Source: Cyclaneusma minus
Taxonomy: Eukaryota > Ascomycota > Leotiomycetes > Marthamycetales > Marthamycetaceae
Direction: 5' to 3'
NCBI GenBank assembly: GCA_037179335.1
Contig: JAKZHN010000042.1
Span: 269,870 to 333,869, forward strand
DNA length: 64,000 bases
Shown in pieces: positions 47,892 to 57,863 of the stretch; position 1 is the stretch's first letter, and each line of letters begins with the position of its first letter. The translations under genes and the position numbers were made by a program. The notes under the pieces are model-generated. The model was not told where the DNA came from, did no database searches, and saw only the letters and a list, made by a program, of their open reading frames with translations.

Positions 47892-49464
47892 TCACTTGAA
47901 GTTATTCTTCATTTCCCTCAACTTCGCCATCACAGACACGGGCTCCTTTTCTCCCGTTGCCTTCTGAATTTCCGGATCCTACGCATTCTTAGTGGGAGTT
48001 TCCAACATCAACGTCGGTAGCTATTGCACTTACCTCCACTCTCATAAACACATTGTGTTTCTGTGACAGTTAGACTTTGCTAGTATACCAAGATCTGCCT
48101 AAGCCATCTTACCTTCTCATCGCCAATCGTGAACTTGCCCTGTGTCTCCTTGTTGTTCTCGGCAAAGGACTCAAGCTTCTTGATAGCCTCATTCTGCAGC
48201 ACGGATATGCCGAATTTGACATTGGCCTTCGTGTACTCGTGACCAGGCTACACAAGTCAGACTCCATCATGAGGTAGGAATGTGATTACTCACATAGACC
48301 TTAGTGTCATCCGGTAATGCTGCCAGAGTCTTATTCAGAGCTGTGTGCATCTCCTCAGCAGTACCTTCGAAGAATCGTCCACAACCTGTAACAACCAGTA
48401 AGCCAACGCTCGACTCGCTCGCTCGGCCACTCCAAGCAGAAAGAATGGTCAGCTTCAGCAACAGCAAAAGAGAACCTACCGCCATGGAAAAGCGTGTCTC
48501 CGGTGAAAACAGCTTGCTCCGATCCATCTTTCATGAACCAGCAAATACTGTCTTGGGTATGGCAAGGCGTGTAGAGCGCCTTTACTGCAATGTTTCCGAT
48601 TTCGAAACCCTCTCCGTTGCTGGGAGTCTTGCTTACACCCTCGCAGTCTTTGCCGCCGATGATAGGCTTCGATGTGCCCAAAGCCGCAAGCTAACAAGTC
48701 GACAGTCAACACAGAATCAGGAGCTGCGGCAGGATATGATTTCTTACCAATTTCTTGTTTCCACCAGCGTGGTCCCAGTGGCTGGAAAGTGGTTTAGTCA
48801 GACAAGTGTAGGTACCTTTGAGGAGTGAATATATGCTTACTGGTGCGTGTTGACAATAGCTGTTAGGTTGATCTTCCCACTGTCAATCATGCTCTTCAAG
48901 ACAGGCGCGACCCTGTGGTCAAGTCAGCTCTCTGCCTGTATACCTCAGCTACCACGGAAAACCATTCCCCTTCCTTAGAATACCTAGGTAGATACATATC
49001 TTGACATAGGGATCACGCCTAGTTCCAGAAACTGGTCACTTACTCATCAGCACTGGCAGGATCGATAACAACGGCATCTTTAGACTTCTCGTCGACAACA
49101 ACATACGCATAGTTATTGCTGCTCCCCTCCCCTGCAGAAAGATCAGCTACCAAGCTCAGAAATGCTTCTTCTCGAGAGGGACAGTTCTAGAGTGGGAAAC
49201 ACAGGAATGATGATCGAACAAACGACTTACACATGGAAATCGAGTGAACATGCATGGCTCTGGAGAAAGCAAGCTACACAGAAAAGAGAACAGAATCAGC
49301 TCCGTTCAATTCCGACTGAACGAATGAATGATGCAGACAAAAACGTCAAGCTGCAGTTCCCTGTGTCTGCTCAAAATGGTGCGGGCAATGGGACTTACAC
49401 TAGCAGTCAACGTAGCAATTGGTCGAGTTATCAGGGGTCTGGAGATGGATGAGATGAAGGACAT
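47892..49464 (-). CDS. GLO2: glyoxalase II (hydroxyacylglutathione hydrolase), probable dual start
   Basis: Metallo-beta-lactamase-fold enzyme cleaving S-lactoylglutathione to D-lactate and glutathione, the second step of methylglyoxal detoxification. Ten exons; introns 49274-49398, 49132-49230, 48913-49043, 48782-48840, 48691-48747, 48386-48479, 48248-48293, 48061-48112 and 47979-48033. From ATG 49464 the product has 284 residues. The first 28 (MSFISSISRPLITRPIATLT onwards) have Arg and Ser but no acid, a mitochondrial signal. A second in-frame ATG at 49255 (MHVHSISMWEGSSNNYAYVV) matches the usual cytosolic start. Metal ligands: THHHWDH (residues 88-94, split by an intron), H of PCHTQDS, D of FTGDTLF and H of PGHEYT. 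The gene appears intact. Confidence 0.95.
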
Positions 49465-49891
49465 TGGCAGGCTTGAGGTATTGTGAGTTCAGTCCTCGGT
49501 CTACAATGTCTTGATGCCGAGTGGGTTGTCGTCGCTGGAGCTTTGTAATGCACGTCCTCGCGTTGGATGACGTGGGACCGAGCTTCCCCGCTAGTGGTCA
49601 AAACTTTATCTTATCTCCGCGAGGTCACGTGGACTGATTTTGTCGCTTGTAATCACGTGATCTACACAACCGCGGATATTATAAACTTTTTTTTACGATT
49701 TGGGCAGCCCCAGAACGGCACTGTCGCATTTTCACGAATCACGAAGACTGCAAGGGCTGCCGAAACAACATTTAGGGTAGGGTACTAGGGAATATTATTT
49801 CTATTCCTATATTTTCTACCAACTGCATTATCTCCAATCCCTTCCATCTTTTAAACCCCTTCCCCTCACAATTTCACTTCTAATGAATGCC
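49465..49891. other. intergenic, no gene seen
   Basis: A 427-bp gap with the glyoxalase II promoter and the GH92 3' flank. It contains GGTCACGTGGAC and AATCACGTGATC, two CACGTG E-box-like palindromes about 33 bp apart (near 49623 and 49656). No RNA or coding feature is seen. Confidence 0.5.
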
Positions 49892-52833
49892 TCACACCGG
49901 CATGCTATTTCCCAAATTCCCCTGCCACGTGCTGTAGCTGGGCGGCCAGTCCTCCTCCTTCGTGCCCCAATCGCTTTCATTCGCGCCCAGCACATACTCC
50001 ATCGTGCCGCCATACAGGAAGAACTCGTGTCCAATCCAATTCCTCGTATAAGCAGTACCGTTCAGGGTCGCAGATTGGATGTAGATGTTCTTGTAGGTGG
50101 GATCGAAATTGGTGTTTTTGATGGTGGCTACGGCTCCGGTGATGGGGTTCGTGATGGAGACGGAAGCGAAGTAAGGGGCGATGAGGTAGTAGACGTTTTG
50201 GCCGGGGTTGGGGAAGAAGCCGAGGAAGTTGAAGGCTACGAATGCGCCCTAAAGATTGATTGTAAGTACCTTATTTGGGTATTTGGGAAGTAGGAGAATA
50301 CTGGCGTGAATGGGAGGAATGGGCAAGAGTGGAGAGACTGGGATGAGGAAGCAGTAGACTTACAATGGCGCCGCTATCGTCATTTCCTGGAAGCCCCGTA
50401 ATATTTGGCGCGAAGTAGTCGGGGATGTAATGATGAGACCAATATGCTGAAAGGCCCGGTCGACCGCCATGGTGCTACGCAAAGTTAGAGAAGGCTCCAC
50501 AATTTGAAGCGACAGGGGTAATGCTCACGAATTGAAAGACTTGGATGAAGGCCTGCTCATTTCCAATGTACAAAATCCCTTGACTGTGCAAATAACTCAG
50601 GCGATCAATGAAGGCCTCTGGTCCACCGTACGTCGCAATCAATCCCGCCATATCGGATTGTACGAGAAAGCTGTATTCCCACACACTCTCTTCGTACGTC
50701 TCGTGTGCGGTGTTCTGCAGACTGCATAATGGATTTGGGTCTGGGTCGAGTTGACTACACTCTAGCGGGTCTTGCACGCCGAATGTCTGGTTTAGGAAGC
50801 GCGGCTGGAAAAACCCTACAAAGCCTGTGTCTATCGAGGTGTTGCGGAACGAGGTCTGTTTGGGGTTGTACAGGTTCTTCCAGTTCCCAGATGAATTCGT
50901 GTACTGCGATACGTCGACACCCAGGCCTTCGCCGATCTCGGCTACGCAGAAGTCGTTGTAGGAGTACTCAAGCGTGCGGGATATGGAGCGAGTGAAGGTG
51001 CCGAAACCGATGTAGTCATAACTTTGATCTTGTTAGCATCGAGACTTGTTGTTCCAGGAGTCGAGACAGATGGATTTAACTCACTCCTCTGCAGGGATGT
51101 AGCCTAGCCTCTTCCAGCTCTGCATACCTCCGCGTCCTTCATTAGACCAGTCCAGAGGTTCAACATTGGCGTCTTTTGCAACTGCGTCGAATGCCACCTG
51201 CCAGTCAATACCATCACGGAGACCCTTCGCCCAAGCGTCACCGAGAACGTTGTCCGCATTAGAGCCACCTGATCAGTTAGCAAATGAGTCCAAAATCACA
51301 TGACATCTCGCGACTCACCCTGTGTGTATCCCTTGCACAGCGACATCCTAGTAATAGTCAGTCTCGGAAGAAACAGAAGACAAGTGCATGGAGCTTACCT
51401 GCAATCGGGCAGATAGCCTTCGTTCTTGTAGATATTCAGCAAGCCATTGACCATCCCCGTCTGCGCCTCTGGATCCACCACGGTCAAGAATGGATGCTGA
51501 GCCCTGAACGAATCCCAAATACAATAGTAGGAGTCGAAATAGGGGGAATCACTCCAAAGCGGGTTTTCGCCAGTGTAGTTTTGAGGACTCAACATCGTGC
51601 GATAGACACCGCTCCAGAAGTTCCTCAGATAATCGTCATCTACACCAGTGGAGTCGATTTCGATGAAGCTAAGCTTCTGCTTCCATGCGGTCTTGGCAGC
51701 GTCCCTCACGCCCTCGAAATTGAAATCAGGAATTTCGCTTTCAGCGTTGCTGCATGCTTTCTCTACGCTGATGAAGCTGATACCCGTGCGGGCCATGATC
51801 GAGTTGTTCGCGCCAGTGGGAGTGCCAAACTGCGTCCATGCTCCTCCGGGCAGAGGAAAGCCATTGATCCCTTTGGTGATGAAAAGCTCTTTGGGTTGTG
51901 TTCCAGGACGATTGTTCACAAAGATACCAGTCTCTCTAACGGGTGCTCCCTGAAAGTCGGTACAGAAGTGGAGTGTCTACAAAAGTTAGTCGGATAAACC
52001 TCAGGGGCAGATAAAGCCATGCATACATAAGTTCCACTTCCGAAGCTGGGAAGAAAGGTTGAGGTGCCGGAAATCCTTCCGGTTTTTTCGTCAACGGTGA
52101 CGGTACCGTTCATACGAGAGTTATTCAAGTCGGACAAGTCTTGAAGAATAAGAGGGGACAGCGGGCTGCCGTCCAGGGGAGTTTCCGGGAATGAGAAGCG
52201 GAATAGCGAAGTGTGCTCCGTCGTCGTCATCTCCGTCCTTACGCTGGAGTTGAGAGTAATAGCAAAATAACCGGGCTCTGAAACAACAGTTCCATTGATT
52301 TGGTCTTGCGGACGCTATTTCCCATGTCAGTGTTTGGAAACATGATCTGAATGGTAAATGCCTACCGCTAATTTGGGAAATTTGCATCTCGATACGTCGT
52401 CGCCGGGGCATCCCGCGTATGGGAAGAGAGGGAAATTGCCCAACGATGCACTTCCTCCAGTACCCGAATCATGCATTCTAGACGTCCTCGTCAGGTGACG
52501 GTGTAGTAGTTAGGGGTGGAACATGACGAGCTTACTGCCCAAAGCCCGTGATGGGCGTGTTGTCTGAAGAATAGCCACCAGTATTATCGCCGGTGGTATC
52601 AGCTACCGCTTTTGCCATGCCTAGCTGGAGCGTTACCAGATATTCTCTCACAACACATGCGCTTTTCACTTACCATATGGCAGACTGGCGCCGGCAAAGA
52701 CATGGCCGCCGTTGGCTGTACCGATCAGGGGGTCAACAAAGGAAAACGGGTCATTTGGGGAGGATGCCAGAGATTGTGTGGTCCCCAGTAGCAGAAGGAA
52801 ACAGTAGCTGCCGAGGCTACTTGAGAGATACAT
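49892..52833 (-). CDS. secreted GH92 alpha-1,2-mannosidase-type glycoside hydrolase
   Basis: Calcium-dependent exo-alpha-mannosidase of family GH92, trimming mannose from glycans outside the cell. ATG 52833; nine introns (52621-52673, 52478-52535, 52315-52365, 51977-52026, 51348-51398, 51269-51318, 51022-51084, 50475-50528, 50249-50363); 798 residues. MYLSSSLGSYCFLLLLGTTQ is a signal peptide. The N-terminal sandwich domain starts DPFSFVDPLIGTANGGHVFA, then FGQMHDSGTGG. The catalytic domain has FWSGVYRTMLSPQNY, YFDSYYCIWDSFRAQHPF, the YEESVWEYSFLVQSDMAGLI block, GNEQAF and GNDDSGAIGA near the C-terminus, the last matching the GND[DE] catalytic-base motif. Several Asn-glycosylation sites. Exact linkage specificity is not readable. 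Confidence 0.95.
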
Positions 52834-53081
52834 GATGAAAAGACTGCTTTGTATTGAGGCAAGCAAAGTACCGCCTTGCAACTGAACAAGTGAGGAAGCG
52901 GGAGAGAGGTAGTACTTAAAGCATGGCAAAAGAGACTTTTCGGATGATCCTTCTCAAAAGTCAGTCTTCCATTCCGCCAAGTTCGCAAGCTGGCCATGCA
53001 ACGTTGTGCCACAGCACACGAAAAGCTTCGCGGAGTGCTACCGACGTTGTATGCATATCAGCCTGTGCAGCCATTTTGGTC

Positions 53082-53108
53082 TGTACAGGCATCTCGTGAG
53101 CCTGTACA
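53082..53108. repeat. perfect 9-bp inverted repeat
   Basis: TGTACAGGC and GCCTGTACA flank a 9-base spacer. It lies about 250 bp upstream of the GH92 start. It could be a binding site for a dimeric regulator or a chance hairpin. Confidence 0.7.
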
Positions 53109-53773
53109 ATCCATCACCTGACACCTGCAACAGAGTCCAGCAGGCAACTGTCGAGAACCGGGGAGTCTTGACTGCAATGGTTGTGGGAATCAGTCGAGTT
53201 GCATATTACTGCAGCTTGGCACACAGGAACGCGGACTTGGTCTGAAGATCCGCCCATCGAGAATTGGAGAGAGCCGTCCCCGCGCGTCGCACCGGCATTC
53301 GCTTTGGCAGCTGGACGGCCAGTGTGACCTTCCTAGAGATAACAAGCTTTTGGCGATCCGTGGGGAAAGCTTGCTGCCGACGAATCAGACTCGCTGATGC
53401 CAGCCCTCCCGCTGCGGCGAAATTGCTTTGCACAGATGAGAGTCCTTATCTTTTGCGATGGCGTTGGAAACAAGACTGAAGCCGAGGGTCGTTGGTAGTT
53501 GACCACGTTTGCCTTCGGGATAGCACAGTCCGATAGATGCCTCAGGCTGACACGGCCGGAAAAACGTCTTCCTCCCTTTAACGTGCTCACTAACGTGCTC
53601 ACTCAACCACTCTTCATTCTCACTTGAACCTTTTCTGCCAACGCCCCTCTAATTTGCGCCGTTTCTGCGCAATGCATGGTTCTTCCCAGACGGATCAAAC
53701 TTACCTCCGCACGCCTTTCTTCCGAGAATCCGTTATTATAAGCGACTTCTCACCTTTTTAGCCCGGACTTTTG

Positions 53774-53818
53774 TTACCCCGCGATGCGGAGCGCGATGCG
53801 GAGCGCGATGCGGGGTAC
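53774..53818. repeat. three 12-mer repeats bounded by an inverted repeat
   Basis: GCGATGCGGAGC is repeated in tandem (two full copies and a partial third). The array is bounded by TACCCCGC on the left and GCGGGGTA on the right, which are exact inverse copies. The whole is GC-rich in otherwise average DNA. Confidence 0.8.
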
Positions 53819-54147
53819 AAGTGGCGGAAAGGGGCCTATTTATAGAGTCCGGACTGATTCACCATGTACCTTCACGTAAAATGTGGATCACAACGCTCGG
53901 ATTGGATGGTGCAGAACATGTCTCTTTTGAGTCTCCCGTGCAGCCCCCAGGTGTTTCCTGTCGTTCTCTGGTTTTGTCGCACGTCGACGTCGCAATCTTG
54001 GTAAATTGCGACGGGAGATCGACTGCACCGTTGCATTTCGTGGCAAGGATATCCTGGCATCCACCGCAACCACCAAGTGACCCAACCATCAACTTGAGGT
54101 TATTTCCAGGTTGCAAACAGTTTTCGACAGTTACCACCGGTTGCCAC

Positions 54148-54189
54148 CGGTTTTCGAGGGTTTCGACGGTTGTTCAAGATCGAAAACCG
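54148..54189. repeat. 10-bp inverted repeat
   Basis: CGGTTTTCGA (54148-54157) and TCGAAAACCG (54180-54189) are exact inverse copies with a 22-base loop, next to a short ACCACCGGTTGCCACCGG duplication. Confidence 0.65.
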
Positions 54190-54750
54190 TATACACAGCG
54201 TTTTCCCAGACGCTCTTGCTGGGCTGGAGACGGTATTATCAGAATAGTTATCACAAGTTACAGGAAGGCCAACTTGAGGGCATGAAGTCGCCACTGTCCA
54301 CCCAAAGTTCCGGATCGACAACGCCAGAACGAGTATTTGCTTAACCGGGTGTTTGGCAAGTCTCCACCTACCCGGTGGCTTGACGTGTGTCCAATTCTGC
54401 AGACAGAAGAGAAATGTCGGCGTGAAGAGACGGTGGACTTAGATCGTGCTCTGTGGCTTTGAGGCTGATTTCTTTTGGTACTGATTTTGAGGGGATACCC
54501 GAACCTACAAGGCAGCTTCGTGAAGATGAAGTTCTGAACACAATACAACCGTGCAAATGAAGGTGATTTCTTAAGTCTGATAGACATGAATATGACTGTT
54601 AATCTTCCAAACGTCTCATCAGGTCAGTTAATTATTCAACGGCCAACCCTCCATGGGCGGGCAAACATCTGTAGATTGCACGCCATTAGGCGCCAACCTC
54701 AAGACAAGAGTCCCCCACCACCTATAACCGAAAACAGCCATGCTCGGACC

Positions 54751-55180
54751 AAATTGTCGTCTCCGAAAAACATCAAATTCTGGAAAGCTCGACGTGCAAC
54801 AAAGGATATCAGCTTGAAAAAGCCACACGGTCCTCGAATCGCTGACGCGGCTCGGCTTAAGCCATTGCCAGACTCCGTGCCACAAGTCTCAGCCTGCAAG
54901 AGTGTCAGCTAGAATCATGGACCATGCAGGGATTAAGAAGTATCGTTCTCCAGAGATATCCAAGTTTGGGAAGTCGACGTGGAGCAAAACAGTTTCTGTG
55001 GAATCTCTTGCTGATTGTAGCAGGAAGAAGTTGTGGCTTGCCGGCGCTTCGGCGGGGCGGCAGCATCGCTTGGCAGGGTCTTCAATAGGTACTTCCTTGT
55101 GGTCAGTTGGGACTATACTTCAACGGCGGATACCAGAAACAAAAGAAGTTTGGGAACTCGGCGTGCAACAAAATGGAATT
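54751..55180 (-). repeat. three decayed 60-bp repeats at 185-bp spacing, possible LRR gene relic
   Basis: Copies start at 54751, 54937 and 55121 (spacing 186 and 184). Read on the minus strand they share a core like TTGCACGTCGAGTTCCC. They translate as ILCCTSSFPEFDVF, VLLHVDFPNLDISG and ILLHAEFPNFFCFW in differing frames. Spacing near 62 codons suggests repeats of a leucine-rich protein, perhaps of the F-box type, now broken by stops and frameshifts. Inference. Confidence 0.45.
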
Positions 55181-56939
55181 CTCTTGATAGGTATCTATGC
55201 AGGTGACAGTCATAATGGCTTGGGATTGACTACGGCTTGCCCTAGAGGTAACCGTCGTGGAATGAATAACGAGCATGACAATAAGTGTTGGAGTAAACTG
55301 TTTCTTGGAATAGAGGTTGGCTGGATGCTTGAGGGACGAAGAAGTATCACTTGAACTATGAAACGCGAACTGACGAGTAGTGAGACCTGACATATATCGG
55401 ATGCGGAGACGATACATTCAGGGTCTTCAACTCGGTGCTGTACCAGCAGTAGCTCGGTTTCTGACATGTCGAGTCGATGGACGATGGGAAAGCTTTCGAG
55501 CCTTGGCACACGAATCTGAAAATGCACAAGTCTAGATTCGATCCGCGGGGGATATTGTGACTTGAAAGTTGTAAATTACTATGCTTACCAGGTCGGTATA
55601 TACCCAGAGCCTTGGGTAGCCTGGACACAAGGCTTCTTGGGTTAGGTAGGGTACTTTGCCATTGGATTCAAGACACAGGTTCCCCAAGAGCCGATAGTTG
55701 AGCCAAACAAGAAGGAGCCATGGTACCGTGACGCTGTAGCGCTCAACCGGCTCCAGGGTGTTTCATTGCTGCGGAACCGCCTTTGGACCATATATAGGAC
55801 TTGCGTCTACTCGACTTGAATAATCGAGTTGATGTCGTCGGTCTTGCGACGTGCAATCTGAACTCCAGGGAAGCTTGTTGTTGAATAACTAGGGATTGTG
55901 GACGCCCTCGACACTGGCAAATGACATCTCAACTCATGGCTATAGCCCGCAGTGAACGGTTCCTTAGACTTCAGAGCGCGGATTAGCAAAGCAGCAAAGT
56001 CTCACTCTATTTCTCGACACAAGATGCCGGATTCAAGCTGAGAAAAAAACCACATAGAAGTCATCACTCCAGCGCACATCAGATCCGTCTTGCCGAGCTA
56101 CTCACACCAGCATAACGTATACCTGCAAGTTTCCGAATTTGGATGTTGTGTAGCCAGTTTCGTAGTTTCGTTGATCGATTCCTAGTTTGTTGCGGGGAAA
56201 GACAGCAAGAAAAACTGGAGCTGCCTGCAGAGGATCGGTCGAATCGGATGCTATCCTGTATCGGATCCAGGATCGTCAAGCATGTCCCCACCCCAGAACT
56301 TCATTATCAAGCTGGAACATCTAGAACCTCGATGATGTCGATGTCTGGTGATTATCAGTGGAAAGCTGGAGAAGGAAGATGGGTCGAGACGGGCGGCAGA
56401 CGGGATGCGGCGGAGCGGAACAGCATGATGGTGATCGACTTGCATGCTTGCAGTTCTCATGATTTTTGCAAACGGCGTCGCTGACTATTGACATGGCAAG
56501 ACCTAGACCCGATTTTGTAGATTTCAATTTCATGTGACCACAAGAGTTAGCATAGAACACAATTTGATCAAATACCTATGCTTTCCCCATTTTGCACACA
56601 CCTACACGAAAAGAGTGGTCAAGCATCAAGCGGAGGAATCATCCCATTTTCTGTCCGCAAACGATTCCCACAAAAAACAAGAAGCTCTTCCATGTTCACA
56701 AAAGAAAAACTTCGTGTAATGCGATTTCGATTCGATTCTGATTCGATTCTCTCACACAACCGAAAAGTTTAAATACGCATAAAGTATTCCCAGCCGTATC
56801 AACGCCAAGAACCAGCAGACCTAGCAAGATTTGCAACTCTCCACCGTCCGCCCTCATCCAGTCGCAAACTCGCTAGTTGGTAGATGATTTCGTGGGAAGG
56901 TGGTGATGGTGGTGCAGAAGGAGAGGGAAAGGGAGGGAT

Positions 56940-57863
56940 TCAGGCGACGGGGTCGTTGTAGAAGATTTCTTTGTGGCGGTGGGTTGCTTCGACTACTGCA
57001 TTGACGATGTTGTAATCTAGGGGATTGTGGTTAGTGGTTGGTTGTTTTTGGTTGTTGGAGTGTAGATTGCTGAGGTGAGGTGGCTGGGGTGCACGGGTGC
57101 ATGGGTGATGGGGATGTGTGGGATGATTCGATGATTTGATAAAGGGGAAGGGAGGAAAGGCGGAGGAAGAAATACCAATGGAGGAGCCCATGTCGGTGCA
57201 AGCAAGCACTTTGACGGAGAGGTCTTGGTTCACTTTGCCGACTATCTCGATGGCGTTGCCGACGGTGAGATGAGAGTCCTGTATCACGATTGATTAGCAA
57301 GAGTATAGGGGCTTGATGAGACCTGATTTGAGATAATTGAGATAGCAGTGTGGAAATGTTGAGGAGTTGCGTCTGGCCGTTCCTGGTTTGAACGAAGGAA
57401 AGTGAAGGTAGACAAGGCGAGTGGTAGGGAAAGAAAATGATTTGGAGTAGGCAGTGGGCGAAGCGGTGCTCTTTGTGCAATAAAGACGTGGGAAGTTGAG
57501 CTCTGCTACGATGAACAGCTCTCCTGGACCCGGTGATGCTCTGCACTCGTATGGCAGATCGAGGCCCCCAAATTCAGAAATAGGATATGTTCATATCCAG
57601 CTTTCTCCGTAGCGTGGCGAGTCCACTTGGAGCCAAGCCAGTATTTCACTCTCTGGCGATATTACACGCAAATTTCTCCCTTTTCTTCCATGAAACGCTC
57701 TGCAGCTTACCCGGTTCAAATGCGCAGTCACATTCCCCGCAGCATCAATCACAGCCTGCTCGCCACGCAGCTGAATGACCTTCCCCACAATCCGCACCGT
57801 CTGGCCGCGGAAGGCATCCAGGTAAGGGAAGTTGATGCGAGGGGTGGAGAGTGGTTCAGCCAT
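56940..57863 (-). CDS. RFA3: replication protein A 14-kDa subunit (RPA3)
   Basis: Smallest subunit of the heterotrimeric single-stranded-DNA-binding protein used in replication and repair. ATG 57863; introns 57279-57710 (432 nt, the longest in the window) and 57017-57175 (159 nt); 110 residues. An OB-fold is indicated by PRINFPYLDAFRGQTVRIVG, VIDAAGNVTAHLNR, AIEIVGKVNQDLSVKVLACT and a C-terminal helix NIVNAVVEATHRHKEIFYND. The length fits the fungal family. No damage is seen. Confidence 0.92.

Larger units (their letters stand above)
52834..56939. other. 4.1-kb gene-poor region with small repeats
   Basis: No intact gene is recognised. It contains several short inverted repeats and a three-copy decayed repeat described separately. 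On the minus strand the frames around 54600-55560 look like scraps of a leucine-rich-repeat protein. None is continuous. Confidence 0.5.

Noticed and set aside
49768..49790. TTAGGG-like telomere motif (TTTAGGGTAGGG)
   Set aside because: Only one or two degenerate units, inside normal gene-bearing DNA.
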